Positions 38,457 to 48,260 of a DNA stretch of 64,000 nt are shown piece after piece. The stretch is from Helicobacter pylori (GTDB taxonomy: Bacteria > Campylobacterota > Campylobacteria > Campylobacterales > Helicobacteraceae): contig NZ_CP071935.1 of assembly GCF_030062585.1 (NCBI RefSeq), positions 505,798-569,797 of the forward strand. The letters run 5' to 3'. A program made the translations under genes and the position numbers. The notes below the pieces were generated by a model. That model was not told where the DNA came from. It saw nothing but the letters and a program-made list of their open reading frames with translations, and made no database searches. Position 1 is the first letter of the stretch. The number at the start of each line of letters is the position of its first letter.

Positions 38457-39440
38457 TTAGATCGTATCCCCATTGAAAATTGAATTTTTCACAATCACAT
38501 AATCCACTTTTCGAATCGCTTCAAGGTCTCTCCCGCCTGCATAGGAGATTGACGATTGCAAATCTTGATGCATTTCAACCAGCGTGTCCTTTAACGAGCC
38601 TTTATGTTGGATCCAAATTTTCTTGCCTTCAATATTTTTCCTTTCACCTTTTTGGAACTCTGATGCCGAACCGAAATATTCTTTATATGCGACACCATTT
38701 TCTATTTTTGTTTCTCCAGATGACTCTTCATGCCCTGCAAAAAGCGAGCCAATCATTACCATTGTCGCACCAAAGCGTATTGATTTTGCAATATCCCCAT
38801 GCGTGCGAATACCGCCATCTGCAATAATGGGCTTTCTTGCTGCTTTAGCGCACCACCTAAGAGCCGCCAGTTGCCAACCACCCGTGCCAAAGCCTGTTTT
38901 GATTTTAGTGATACACACTTTCCCAGGCCCGATGCCAACTTTTGTAGCGTCAGCACCGGCGTTCTCTAATTCACGGACTGCTTCTGGCGTGCCAACATTC
39001 CCGGCAATCACAAAAGTTTCGGGAAAACGCGTTTTGATGCGTTGGATCATTTCAATGACAGAATTTGAATGGCCATGCGCAATATCGATTGTGATATAGT
39101 CTGGCGTTAATCCTTGTTTGGCTAACTCTTCTATCAAAAGATATTCTTCCTTTTTCACCCCAACGCTGATCGAGCTAATTAATTGGCGTTCTTTCATCTT
39201 TTTGACAAACGGGATTCTTGTCGATCCATTAAAGCGGTGCATGATATAGAAATAGCCATTTTCTGCTAGAAATTCTGCGATCGGTTCGTTGATGATTGTT
39301 TGCATGTTGGCTGGGACTATGGGCATTTTAAATGCGTGTTTGCCCAGAATAACGGTCGTATCGCACTCTGAACGGCTATTCACGATGCATTTATTAGGAA
39401 TGAGTTGGACATCTTCGTAATCAAATACTTTCAATGACAT
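38457..39440 (-). CDS. guaC: GMP reductase
   Basis: The 327-residue TIM-barrel enzyme reduces GMP to IMP with NADPH and returns guanine nucleotides to the pool. The active-site loop [17 protein letters not shown], with the catalytic Cys, is near residue 178, and [31 protein letters not shown] follows (cited in part). It lacks the CBS domains of IMP dehydrogenase, and its length and the IKTGFGTGG loop fit the GuaC type found in Gram-positive bacteria and H. pylori. Monocistronic by spacing. Confidence 0.92.
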   Translation of the reverse strand: MSLKVFDYEDVQLIPNKCIVNSRSECDTTVILGKHAFKMPIVPANMQTIINEPIAEFLAENGYFYIMHRFNGSTRIPFVKKMKERQLISSISVGVKKEEYLLIEELAKQGLTPDYITIDIAHGHSNSVIEMIQRIKTRFPETFVIAGNVGTPEAVRELENAGADATKVGIGPGKVCITKIKTGFGTGGWQLAALRWCAKAARKPIIADGGIRTHGDIAKSIRFGATMVMIGSLFAGHEESSGETKIENGVAYKEYFGSASEFQKGERKNIEGKKIWIQHKGSLKDTLVEMHQDLQSSISYAGGRDLEAIRKVDYVIVKNSIFNGDTI

Positions 39441-39591
39441 GATCCTTTTTTGCTTTAAAACATTATTTTTACCTTAATTTGAATAAAAAATCAAGAGGAA
39501 ATGATAGATATAGGCTCGATCAAATTTTGGGCGTCAAAGGCCTTATGAATAACCATAATAAGCAAGGGTTACAATATTGCAAAGAAAACGC

Positions 39592-39597
39592 TACAAT
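39592..39597 (+). promoter_or_regulatory. TACAAT -10 box for the ABC-F gene
   Basis: CGCTACAATAAAC lies about 39 bases before the ATG at 39636, in the 195-base divergent gap with guaC. An AAGGAAATC ribosome site follows. Confidence 0.45.
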
Positions 39598-39635
39598 AAA
39601 CTTTCTCTAATCACAAAAAATAAGGAAATCATAAG

Positions 39636-41237
39636 ATGCTACAAACCATCAACTTAACGCAACGCTATGCGACTAAAAAATTGTTTGAAAACGTGAATAT
39701 CAAGCTGGATAAAAACAAGCGCTACGGGCTTATTGGGGCTAATGGTGCAGGAAAGTCCACTTTTTTAAAGATTTTAAGCAAGAGCATTGATTGTAGCAGT
39801 GGGGAAGTCATCATCACAAGCGGGATGAGAATGGGGGTTTTAGGGCAGGATCAATACGCTTTTGAAGATTTGAGCCTTAAAGATGCGGTTTTGATAGGCA
39901 ATAAGCGTTTGTATGACGCTATCAAAGAAAAAGAGCGCTTATACACCGAAGGCGATTTGAGCGATGATAAAGTGAATGCGAGATTAGGGGAGTTAGAAAC
40001 CATTTGCGTGGAAGAAGATCCCATGTATGAATGCGAAGTGGTGATTGAAAAAATCCTAGAAGATTTAGGCATTCCTAGCTCTAGGCACAATGATTTGATG
40101 AAAACCTTGCCAAGCAGCGATAAATTTAAAATCCTTCTCGCTCAAGTCTTATTCCCTAAACCGGATATTTTGCTTTTAGATGAGCCGACTAACAACCTGG
40201 ATTTAAACGCCATTGAATGGTTAGAAAACAACCTCAAACGCCATGAAGGCACGATGGTAGTCATCAGCCATGACAGGCATTTTTTAAATGCGGTATGCAC
40301 GCATATTTTGGATTTGGATTTTCACAGCGTGCGCGAATTTAGCGGGAATTATGACGATTGGTATATCGCTTCTACCTTGATCGCTAAACAGCAAGAGGCC
40401 GAACGCAATAAAAAACTCAAAGAAAAAGAAGAGCTGGAAAAATTCATCGCTCGTTTTAGCGCTAACGCTTCTAAAGCCAAGCAAGCCACCAGCCGCCAAA
40501 AACAACTGGATAAATTAGACATTCAAAGTTTAGCGGTATCTAGTAGGAGGGATCCTAGCATTATTTTCAAACCCAAACGCACCATTGGTAATGAAGCTTT
40601 AGAGTGCGAAAACATCTCTAAAAGTTATGATGGGCAAATTGTTTTAAATCAAGTGAGCTTGAAAGTGATGCCTAAAGACAAGATCGCCCTCATAGGGCCA
40701 AACGGCGTGGGTAAATCCACGCTTTGTAAGATTTTAGTAGAAGAGTTAAAGCCGGATACGGGCGTGGTGAAATGGGGAGCGACGGTTTCAAGAGGGTATT
40801 TCCCTCAAAACGTGAGCGAAGAAATTAGCGGGGAAGAGACCTTGTATCAATGGCTCTTTAATTTCAATAAAAAGATTGAAAGCGCTGAGGTGAGAAACGC
40901 TTTAGGGAGGATGCTGTTTAATGGTGAAGAGCAAGAAAAGTGCGTGAACGCTTTAAGCGGGGGCGAAAAGCATAGAATGGTTTTATCCAAGCTCATGTTA
41001 GAGGGGGGGAATTTCTTAGTCTTAGATGAGCCAACTAACCATTTGGATTTAGAAGCCATTATCGCACTAGGTGAAGCGCTCTTTAAATTTGATGGGGCAG
41101 TGATTTGCATAAGCCACGACAGAGAGCTCATTGATGCGTATGCTAACCGGATCATTGAATTAGTCCCAAGCCCTAAAGGCGCTTCAATCATTGATTTTAA
41201 AGGCAGTTATGAAGAGTATTTAGCGAGCAAAAAATGA
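39636..41237 (+). CDS. ABC-F family ATP-binding protein (Uup/YbiT type, HP0853)
   Basis: A 533-residue soluble protein with two ATPase domains and no membrane segments. Walker A motifs are GANGAGKST (about 34-42) and GPNGVGKST (about 350-358); the signatures LPSSDKFKILLAQ (degenerate) and LSGGEKHRMVLSK differ, and Walker B reads LLLDEPTNNLD and LVLDEPTNHLD. The linker (about 245-300) is charged and helical, as in ABC-F proteins that bind the ribosomal E site. It overlaps the next gene by four bases. Confidence 0.92.
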   Translation: MLQTINLTQRYATKKLFENVNIKLDKNKRYGLIGANGAGKSTFLKILSKSIDCSSGEVIITSGMRMGVLGQDQYAFEDLSLKDAVLIGNKRLYDAIKEKERLYTEGDLSDDKVNARLGELETICVEEDPMYECEVVIEKILEDLGIPSSRHNDLMKTLPSSDKFKILLAQVLFPKPDILLLDEPTNNLDLNAIEWLENNLKRHEGTMVVISHDRHFLNAVCTHILDLDFHSVREFSGNYDDWYIASTLIAKQQEAERNKKLKEKEELEKFIARFSANASKAKQATSRQKQLDKLDIQSLAVSSRRDPSIIFKPKRTIGNEALECENISKSYDGQIVLNQVSLKVMPKDKIALIGPNGVGKSTLCKILVEELKPDTGVVKWGATVSRGYFPQNVSEEISGEETLYQWLFNFNKKIESAEVRNALGRMLFNGEEQEKCVNALSGGEKHRMVLSKLMLEGGNFLVLDEPTNHLDLEAIIALGEALFKFDGAVICISHDRELIDAYANRIIELVPSPKGASIIDFKGSYEEYLASKK

Positions 41238-42190
41238 AACCGCAAGACATTGAAATCGTTCAAAGCGTTTTAGAGATTACAGGACCGATTAAGGTTACTG
41301 AAGTTTATGATAAAGCCAAAGAGCTTTTTGAAAAAGGTGAGATTACAAACATGTTTGATTGTGGGGGCAAAACCCCACACCAAAGCGTTAGCGCCTTTAT
41401 TTATACAGCCTTAAAAAAGGGCGAAGAAGTGCCTTTTTTGAAAGCGCAAGAAAAGCCGGTCTTAATCGCTTTAAAAGATGTGGCTAAAGAGCCGGTTTTA
41501 AATACTGAAAAAATAAGCGTTTCAAGCGCTAAAATCGCGCATAATAAAATCATGCATGAAATCATGCATGAAAGGGATTTACACCCTTTTTTAACTTACA
41601 TGGCTATTCATAATGAAAATTTGAAATGCTACACGAAAACCATTTTTCATGAAGAGAGTTTGAAATCGCCAAAAGGCATGGACAGGTGGCTTTATCCGGA
41701 CATGGTGGGGGTTAGGTTTTTGCATGCTGAATTGTCTAATGAAAATTTAATCGCTTTTTCTAAGAAATTTGACACTTTGCCCGTTAAATTGGTGAGCTTT
41801 GAATTGAAAAAAGAAATCAGCGTGAATAATTGCAGGGAGTGTTATTTTCAAGCGATTTCTAACAGCTCGTGGGCTAATGAGGGGTATTTGGTGGGCCGTC
41901 ATATTGATACGCATAATCCCCAACTCATGGATTTGTTGAAGCGTTTGCATGCGAGTTTTGGGATTGGCGTGATTGATTTAAGAATGGATGAGGATAAAAG
42001 CGCTATTTTATTGAACGCTAAATACAAAGAAAAAATTGATTACACTATGGCTCAAGAACTTAGCGACAAAAATAAAAAATTCAGCGGTTTTTTAAAGAGC
42101 GTTGTGGATTATGACCCGGCTCACTCATACCGCTATAAAGATGAATTTGATGAGGTTAAAAAGAAAGAGGAGCTATACCCTAACTCATAA
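41234..42190 (+). CDS. HARE-HTH domain protein (HP0852 type)
   Basis: A 318-residue protein. Residues 5-75 match the HARE-HTH winged-helix domain (VLEITGPIKVTEVYDKAKELF, then TPHQSVSAFIYTALKK), known from bacterial restriction systems and eukaryotic ASXL proteins. The rest (about 105-300) has an alpha/beta pattern with charged residues, for example FELKKEISVNNCRECYFQAISNSSWANEGYLVG (cited in part) and HASFGIGVIDL, reminiscent of a nuclease-like or nucleic acid-binding domain that I cannot name. It is coupled by overlap to the ABC-F gene. Function unknown. Confidence 0.65.
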   Translation: MKPQDIEIVQSVLEITGPIKVTEVYDKAKELFEKGEITNMFDCGGKTPHQSVSAFIYTALKKGEEVPFLKAQEKPVLIALKDVAKEPVLNTEKISVSSAKIAHNKIMHEIMHERDLHPFLTYMAIHNENLKCYTKTIFHEESLKSPKGMDRWLYPDMVGVRFLHAELSNENLIAFSKKFDTLPVKLVSFELKKEISVNNCRECYFQAISNSSWANEGYLVGRHIDTHNPQLMDLLKRLHASFGIGVIDLRMDEDKSAILLNAKYKEKIDYTMAQELSDKNKKFSGFLKSVVDYDPAHSYRYKDEFDEVKKKEELYPNS

Positions 42191-42216
42191 ACTTTCTTTT
42201 TAAAAAACGAGGTTTT

Positions 42217-42243
42217 AAAAAACGCTTTAAGCGTTTTTGTAAA
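42217..42243 (+). terminator. terminator after the HARE-HTH gene
   Basis: AAAAACGCTT and AAGCGTTTTT form a palindrome around one base, followed by GTAAAAAA, 27 bases after the stop codon. Confidence 0.55.
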
Positions 42244-42298
42244 AAATAGCAAAGAGCTTGATTTTAATCAAGCGATAGCTTATTGAAAAAGCGGTCTT

Positions 42299-42365
42299 GG
42301 GGGTTAGGGGGTTTCTTAAGGGGGTTAAGGGGGTATTATCGCAAAATACCCCCTATCCCCTTAAG
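42299..42365. repeat. four G5 runs and a long GC hairpin between convergent genes
   Basis: Runs of exactly five G start at 42299, 42307, 42320 and 42329, with linkers of 3, 8 and 4 bases. The last two also pair with the C-rich 42345-42365: arms GGGGGTATT and AATACCCCC are perfect with a 7-base loop. The region can form either a G-quadruplex or a hairpin. Confidence 0.8.
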
Positions 42366-42433
42366 AGAATGAGTTTTATCAAAAAATAGAATTCTAAAAA
42401 TTTTAGTTGTCAGTGTTTGGTTAAATAAAGCCT

Positions 42434-43117
42434 TTATTGATTATAAGGGCGTTTCAAAAACCCCAAATAAAGCGCTAAAGAGCAACACGACCAAGCAATC
42501 CCCAATAAAAACCCTCCTAAAACATCGCTAGGGTAATGCACCCCCAAATAAACCCTATCATACGACATTAAAAAAATCCAAAAAAGCAAAACCACAGCAA
42601 TAATCGTTTTAATGCGATTGTTTGCGTTAGAGTAGCATAACAACAACGCCAAAGAGCCATAAAAAAGCGCTGAAGCCAAAGCATGCCCACTGGGGAAACT
42701 AAAGCCATGCGCGAAAACCAATTCGCCATTGGTTACAGGCCGTGGGCGCGCCACTAAAAGCTTAAGGGATTTTAAGGTGAATTCACCTAATAAAATGCTA
42801 AAGAAAAACCACACCCCCAAAGCGATGCGTTTTTGAAACCCAAACCACAAGCCAATGAGTAAGGCTATAGGAGTGGTGAGCTTGCTTTGCGCAAACCATG
42901 TGCTAAAAAACACGAAAGAAAGCCATGCGCTCCCTTGAATGGGTGCAGGGTTGCGGATCAAGTCTATAAAAAATAAATCCAATTGTTGCACCCACTCTTT
43001 TTGAAAAGCCACCCCGCTTATTACGATGCCAAACAAAATAAAAAAGACGATCCCCACAATCCCAAGCGTTTTAGCCACTTTTTTTTCTCTTACGCTGATT
43101 GTTCTGTCAAATACCAT
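42434..43117 (-). CDS. PAP2-family membrane phosphatase (HP0851 type)
   Basis: The 227-residue protein has about six transmembrane segments. It carries the three lipid phosphatase motifs: KLLVARPRP near 119-127, FPSGHA near 145-150 and YDRVYLGVHYPSDVLGG near 187-203 with the catalytic His. Such enzymes dephosphorylate undecaprenyl diphosphate, lipid A or phosphatidyl-glycerophosphate in the outer leaflet. The well-studied lipid A phosphatases LpxE and LpxF of H. pylori lie elsewhere, so the substrate here is open. It converges on the HARE-HTH gene. Confidence 0.85.
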   Translation of the reverse strand: MVFDRTISVREKKVAKTLGIVGIVFFILFGIVISGVAFQKEWVQQLDLFFIDLIRNPAPIQGSAWLSFVFFSTWFAQSKLTTPIALLIGLWFGFQKRIALGVWFFFSILLGEFTLKSLKLLVARPRPVTNGELVFAHGFSFPSGHALASALFYGSLALLLCYSNANNRIKTIIAVVLLFWIFLMSYDRVYLGVHYPSDVLGGFLLGIAWSCCSLALYLGFLKRPYNQ

Positions 43118-43295
43118 TCAAACCCCTTTTAAAAATGAATTTTAAAAGGGCGATTATAGCTTATTTACCCCAAAAACGCACAGAAAACGCAAGGAATAAA
43201 AAAATAATATTCTTTGCTATAGTAAAACCTTTAAAGGGTGCGCGCCCAACGCCAAACAAAACCGCCAATCAAAACGCAAAAAAGGGGCTTATATC

Positions 43296-44475
43296 ATGGA
43301 AAACACAAACAAAGCGAGCGCGAAATTTAATAACCATGCTTCATTAGAGCGCAACGAATTGCACAACACCATTTGGAAAGTGGCGAACGAATTGAGAGGC
43401 TCAGTGGATGGTTGGGATTTCAAGCAATACGTTTTAGGCATTCTTTTTTACCGCTACATTTCAGAAAACATGGCTAATCACCACAATGAATACGAGCGAA
43501 AGCTTGATCCTAGCTTTGATTACGCTTCATTAAGCGATGAAGAGGCTGAAATCGTAAGAAAATCAACCATTGAAGAAAAAGGCTTTTTCATCCCGCCAAG
43601 CGCTTTATTTTGTAATGCGCTAAAAAACGCGCCCAATAATGAAGATCTCAATGTAACCTTACAAAATATTTTTAACGAAATAGAAAAATCCAGCCTTAAC
43701 ACTCCATCAGAAGAAAACGTCAAAGGCTTGTTTGCGGATTTAGACGTCAATAGCAACAAATTATGAATATTTAATGGCCATGTATGCGAGCAATGCCGGC
43801 AAAAGCGGAGGGGAATTTTTCACCCCCCAAGAAGTGAGCGAACTGCTCGCTAAAATCACCCTGCACAATCAAGAGAGCGTCAATAAAGTTTATGACCCAT
43901 GCTGTGGGAGCGGGAGCTTACTCTTACAATTTTCTAAAGTGCTAGGCGATAAAAACGTCTCAAAAGGGTATTTTGGGCAAGAAATCAATTTGACCACTTA
44001 CAACCTTTGCCGCATCAACATGTTTTTGCATGACATCAATTACTCTAAATTCCACATCGCACATGGGGACACGCTTTTAGACCCAAAGCATGAAGACGAC
44101 GAGCCTTTTGATGCGATCGTTTCCAACCCTCCTTATTCCACTAAATGGGTGGGCGATAGTAGCCCCCTTTTAATGAATGATGAGTGCTTTAATAAAGCCG
44201 GTGTGTTAGCGCCCAAAAATGCCGCCGATCTCGCCTTCACCATGCACATGCTTTCTTATTTATCCAATAGCGGCACTGCTGCGATCGTGGAATTTCCCGG
44301 GGTGCTTTATAGAGGGAACGCTGAAGCAAAAATCAGAGAGTATTTAGTGAAAGAAAATTTCATTGACTGCGTGATCGCTTTACCTGAAAACCTCTTTTTT
44401 GGAACGAATATCGCTACTTGCATTTTAGTGCTTAAGAAAAACAAAAAAGACGACACCACGCTTTTTATAGCTTAG
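43296..44475 (+). pseudogene. hsdM: type I restriction DNA methyltransferase subunit HsdM, broken
   Basis: HsdM would pair with HsdS to methylate adenine. The first part (43296-43766) has the N-terminal helical domain (ELHNTIWKVANELRGSVDGWD). It goes out of frame after LDVNSNKL by loss of roughly 35-40 codons, judging from the usual family sequence. The second part resumes at [24 protein letters not shown], with motif [14 protein letters not shown] and the SNPPY catalytic motif. It ends at [14 protein letters not shown], where normal proteins continue for over 200 residues. The 3' part and hsdS/hsdR are gone and the mobile element begins. Confidence 0.9.
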
Positions 44476-44541
44476 TTTTAACTTAATTCTATAATATTAT
44501 TTTAGTTCAACATTATAGCAATGTTACCACTTCGGCGGGCG

Positions 44542-44618
44542 GTGTTATAATTTTGTTACTTTGTAATAAAGTAAGAATTTTGATTATTTAGTAGGGCGTG
44601 TTATAATTTTGTTACTTT
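44542..44618. repeat. 21-base direct repeat and a palindrome at the element's left end
   Basis: GTGTTATAATTTTGTTACTTT occurs in the same direction at 44542-44562 and 44598-44618, 56 bases apart. The first copy runs into a palindrome, TTACTTT-GTAAT-AAAGTAA (44556-44574), with the two-arm shape of Xer/dif-like sites. It lies 70-100 bases inside the hsdM break. An attachment-site role is inference. Confidence 0.5.
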
Positions 44619-44976
44619 TCAGATCGTATCTTTTAGTGATGTGCCTTTCAAACCCTTCCTTATTCGCTTCATAAACACGAGAACTTTCTTTTATCCCACC
44701 ATTGGCAAAGAAAGCGACATCTTCTTTGCTGTTATCCTTATATATTCGTTTTTCAAAGCTTAAATACTTTGCCCATTCAATAGGATTTCTAGAAATCATG
44801 CTTGCTGTATTGATCTGAGTTTTCACGACATAAGGGAGTGGATCTTGTATTTCATTGGCCTTGTCTGATTCTTCAGCAGGATTGTTTATTGCAATATCGC
44901 CATTATCTAAGATATTGAATAAGTTGGGTTGCTCTCTTAATTCTTTTAACTTCTTTTTGTTAGGTTTGTAAGCCAT
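44584..44976 (-). CDS. element-encoded hypothetical protein, 130 aa
   Basis: The protein is hydrophilic with no signal or membrane segment. It starts at ATG 44976 with AAAGGAGCAAC before it, right after the virD4 remnant, and its 3' end reaches into the direct repeat at the element edge, so the last residues (IITRPTK) may not be native. A middle segment (NPIEWAKYLSFEKRIYKDN) looks folded. I do not recognise the family. It is probably the last gene of the tfs operon kept in this copy. Confidence 0.6.
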   Translation of the reverse strand: MAYKPNKKKLKELREQPNLFNILDNGDIAINNPAEESDKANEIQDPLPYVVKTQINTASMISRNPIEWAKYLSFEKRIYKDNSKEDVAFFANGGIKESSRVYEANKEGFERHITKRYDLKSNKIITRPTK

Positions 44977-44995
44977 TTGTTGCTCCTTTTAAAAT

Positions 44996-46800
44996 TTAAC
45001 TTTGGGTGCTTTGTGTAACTTCTTGTTCGCTTTCTTCATCGCCTTGTTGCATTTTCTTAAACAAGGCTCTTTTCTCTTCCATACTGATTTCACTCAGTGG
45101 CTTTTTTAAAATCTCATCAATTTCATTGTGATTTCCTTGCTCTATATTTTCATTAGCATTTTCTAAGGTAATGGGACTTTCATTGTCTTTCTCGCTTTCT
45201 TTTAAGTTTGAATTTTCAAGCTCTTGTGGTGTAATGGGATTATTCTCGTTAGGTTATAATGCACCACGCCTTTTAAGATTTTCAAATCATCATCGCTATA
45301 ATATTTTCTAATCATCGCATAATCTTGCGTGATGAATAAGGGAACGACATTATAAGAGCGACAAAGTGCAGGCATTTCTAACAAGAAAGGCAATTTACCA
45401 AATCTAACAAATTCATCAGCAATGATAAAAATACGCTCTTCAGGTTTAGAGCTTTCTTTGACCATAAGGTTTTTAGCAATACTCTCTAAAAAGGCTCTTA
45501 CTAAAGAAGAAAGTGTGCCTATATCAATTTGAGCGACTACAATATAAATACTGATATTGCCCGTTCTTAATTCTTCATAATCAAAGCTCATTTTAGAAGT
45601 AGCTTCACGCACTTTTGGGTCTTTATAGACATACATAAAACGCTTAAAAGAAGACATAATGCTCCCAAATTCATCATCAGGGGTGTTTGCCCAACTCCTA
45701 GCATCTGTCCTTATAATCTCATCTAACGCCCCTTTTGTTCCATAAGGGGGTTCAGGTTCTCTTGGGTCATAGTTTTTTTCATCATTCATATCTATGTATT
45801 TTTGGTCAGCCACTTGATTTAAAAAGAGTTTTAAAACATTAGCTTGGGGATTTTTCATGGGGGCGTTAGTTTGTGGGTCTAAGATAACTTCGCCTGTCTT
45901 TTTATCGTGTTGGTAAAGTTGCTTGTAATAAGGGCTTTTAGGGTGTATTAAGGGGGCATAATCATTAGCTGGTGCGATAGAGACATCATAAAAAGAGCTA
46001 TGCCCTTTGGTTACTACTTGTAAAAGAGCAAAAAAGACAAAAAGCTCTTTAGCTTTAGATACCCAATGGTCTTCTTCATCTACAAAAATACCATCGCCTA
46101 CTGCTTTAACATGCCTTAATTGCTCCGCAAAGGTCATCTTTTCAACAATCCTTTTATCAAAAGGATTGAAATAGCAAGTGTTATCATAAGGATTAAAAAT
46201 TAAAATTCTATTGTTTAAGAATTTTTGTCTATAACCTGCGGTCTTATCTCTTAGTTCGCCTTTAATATCAGTGATAATACAGCTATTAGGCAAAGTCAAT
46301 AAATTTGGCAAAGCCACACATGCAGTTTTTCCAGCACCAGGGGGTGCAACAATCATCGCTCCTAAGGGCTTGTCATAGCACACATTTCTAAGCTTTGGAA
46401 AACCAAATTTACCTAGAATAAAGCCATTATCAAATTGCACCCCTAATCTATGCACTACCTTACAAAAGCCCTCTTTGCTAAAAATTTTAAAGCATTCTAT
46501 ATCTTTAACATTAGCCCATCTCGCATAGCCATGCGAAGTTTCTGTGGTTTTTGGGAAATTGATATAAATCGTAGCCACAAAGGGCATTAAAGAGATTAGC
46601 ATAGTAAGATAGACTTCAAATTTTAAATCTAAGATACTCGCCCCCTTATAAAGCCCTATAAACACGCTTTGAGAAAAGAAATAAGCCTGTCTCAACGACT
46701 TTAAGGCATCAAAAGTGTAATAATTTGCCAAGATAAAAAATAAGGGGATAAGTAAAATGCTAAAAAGCACGCAAAAAGCCTTCACAAATTGCATTTTCAT
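44996..46800 (-). pseudogene. virD4: VirD4 coupling ATPase with an internal deletion
   Basis: VirD4 brings substrates to the secretion channel. The N-terminus has two or three membrane segments (residues 5-28, 66-82), Walker A is APPGAGKT at 152-159 and Walker B is IFIIADEFVRFG near 468. After LKGVVHYN the reading goes out of frame and stops at 45202. The proper C-terminus is present in another frame from about 45255 to the stop at 44996 (NPITPQELENSNLKESE through EISMEEKRALFKKMQQG). A stretch around 45250 that should hold the last part of the ATPase fold is missing. The start overlaps the mobC-like stop (ATGA). Confidence 0.85.
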
Positions 46801-47315
46801 GCGTTGTCCTTTTTTGGCTCAGTAGTAGATTGTTTTTCATTAAGAGCGTTGAGAATTTTTGAAATGGCGTTAAATTCTGTTTGGCTTTTTTGTTCTTTGT
46901 AAATTTGAAGTAATAATTCCAAAGAGACTTTTTTGCAATCTTCTATGTTTTTATTGAGCGTATCCATAGTCTTAAAAATCTCTTCTAAGAATGCTAAATT
47001 CTGCAAATAAAAGGGTTTGTTATACTTAATGGCAATGTTAGTGTTTTTAGTTAATTGATTGAGATTATTACTATTAGCAATGAGTTCTCTATAGACATGC
47101 TGATTGATACTAATGACTTTAAACAAGCTTTCATAAAATTCTTTTGTTTTTAGTGTTTCTTTGCTAGGGTCTAGGGCTAATAAAAGGCTTTCTATACACT
47201 CAGTAACGCTAATTTTTTTGACTTTTAAATAATTTTCTAAAATGTCCTTACATTCATTTGAAATAAAGCAATTGATACGCTTACCCAATTTTCGCTTGTT
47301 TTGATACTTTTTCAT
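46797..47315 (-). CDS. MobC-like mobilisation accessory protein
   Basis: The 172-residue protein has a basic N-terminus (KKYQNKRKLGKRIN) followed by a ribbon-helix-helix-like stretch (FISNECKDILENYLKVKKISVTECI, cited in part) and YRELIANSNNLNQLTKNTNIA near residue 77, which matches the MobC core (NLNQ). MobC proteins help the relaxase open the transfer origin. No relaxase remains here. Overlaps of four bases join it to virB11 upstream and virD4 downstream. Confidence 0.65.
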   Translation of the reverse strand: MKKYQNKRKLGKRINCFISNECKDILENYLKVKKISVTECIESLLLALDPSKETLKTKEFYESLFKVISINQHVYRELIANSNNLNQLTKNTNIAIKYNKPFYLQNLAFLEEIFKTMDTLNKNIEDCKKVSLELLLQIYKEQKSQTEFNAISKILNALNEKQSTTEPKKDNA

Positions 47316-48256
47316 AAGCTACTTTCTAATTCTTTGGTGGGTAAGATTTCTTGAATATATCTAGTGTTAGTGGCTTTATCAAGCACAATTTGAACGACAA
47401 TATCTACACTGCTTTCAAAGAATTTTCTTGCTACACTGACATCTAAACCACTTTTATTCATCTGTAGATTTAAAGCAATCGCCTCTATAACCCCATGCAC
47501 ACTATCTGCATGTAAAGTAGAAACCATTCCTTTATGTCCTGTGTTGCCAAACCTTAAAAAAAGCAAGGCATTTCGTGTGTCAATCTCGCCTACCATAAGT
47601 CTATCAGGACTCATTCTCATTGCCATATTCAAGGCGTTTTCATAGGTAAATTTAGAGCTTTCTGTCTTATCCACTAACAAGGATTTATGATTTTCAAACG
47701 CTCTTAAATCTAATTCTTCGCTATCTTCAACGCTTACTATTCGTGTGTGTTTGGGGATAAACTCAATTAGAGCGTTTAAAAAACTCGTTTTTCCACTGCC
47801 TGTGCCTCCACTAATGAGTAAGTTTTTGCCCTCAATCATTAAGTTTTGTAAATACTCATAATCGTATTGACAGATACTAGAAAGCTTGAAAGCTTTTAAA
47901 TCAAACTTTTTATCACTTGGCACTCTAATATTCAAACTCAATTCATTATCCGCACTAATAGCAAAGTGGTTCATGCTCACTCTGTATCTAGAAGTAGGAA
48001 TGGAAGTATTAAGGGTGGGGTAATTAGCATTAAAAAACAAATCTCTAAAACTTGCTAATTGTTCCCCAAACCCCAGAATAAAGGCTTTGTCTAAATTTTC
48101 ATCAAAGACTTTTTCTCTTACTCCATTAAGCTTATAGAGCCAAATTTCTTTTTCTTTATTCATAATTAGCTCTGTAATACCGCTATCTAAATAAGGCAAT
48201 AGCCTTAAAATAGCGTTTCTTAAAGCCCTATAATCTTTGAGTTTGTCTAAGTCCAT
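47312..48256 (-). CDS. virB11: VirB11 secretion ATPase
   Basis: A 314-residue hexameric traffic ATPase of the inner membrane face that powers pilus assembly and substrate export. The N-terminal domain (1-130) precedes Walker A SGGTGSGKT at 149-157; the Asp box VSVEDSEELDL is near 173, Walker B MRMSPDRLMVGEID near 215, and the His box STLHADS near 250. All catalytic parts are present. It follows the coiled-coil gene after 4 bases and overlaps the MobC-like gene. Confidence 0.93.
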   Translation of the reverse strand: MDLDKLKDYRALRNAILRLLPYLDSGITELIMNKEKEIWLYKLNGVREKVFDENLDKAFILGFGEQLASFRDLFFNANYPTLNTSIPTSRYRVSMNHFAISADNELSLNIRVPSDKKFDLKAFKLSSICQYDYEYLQNLMIEGKNLLISGGTGSGKTSFLNALIEFIPKHTRIVSVEDSEELDLRAFENHKSLLVDKTESSKFTYENALNMAMRMSPDRLMVGEIDTRNALLFLRFGNTGHKGMVSTLHADSVHGVIEAIALNLQMNKSGLDVSVARKFFESSVDIVVQIVLDKATNTRYIQEILPTKELESSL

Positions 48257-48260
48257 AGAA

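Noticed and set aside
38480..39099. Long open frames of 115 and 171 codons opposite guaC
   Set aside because: guaC is a well-recognised enzyme gene with all motifs in frame; the antisense frames have low-complexity Pro/Ser/Phe content and no start signals.
41003..41009. G7 run in the ABC-F gene as a phase-variation tract
   Set aside because: Seven bases is short for H. pylori switching, and it codes conserved Gly residues just before Walker B, so chance and coding constraint explain it.
43099..43347. 82-codon frame covering the start of hsdM
   Set aside because: It overlaps the HsdM N-terminus in another frame and has no known family; the HsdM frame explains the sequence.
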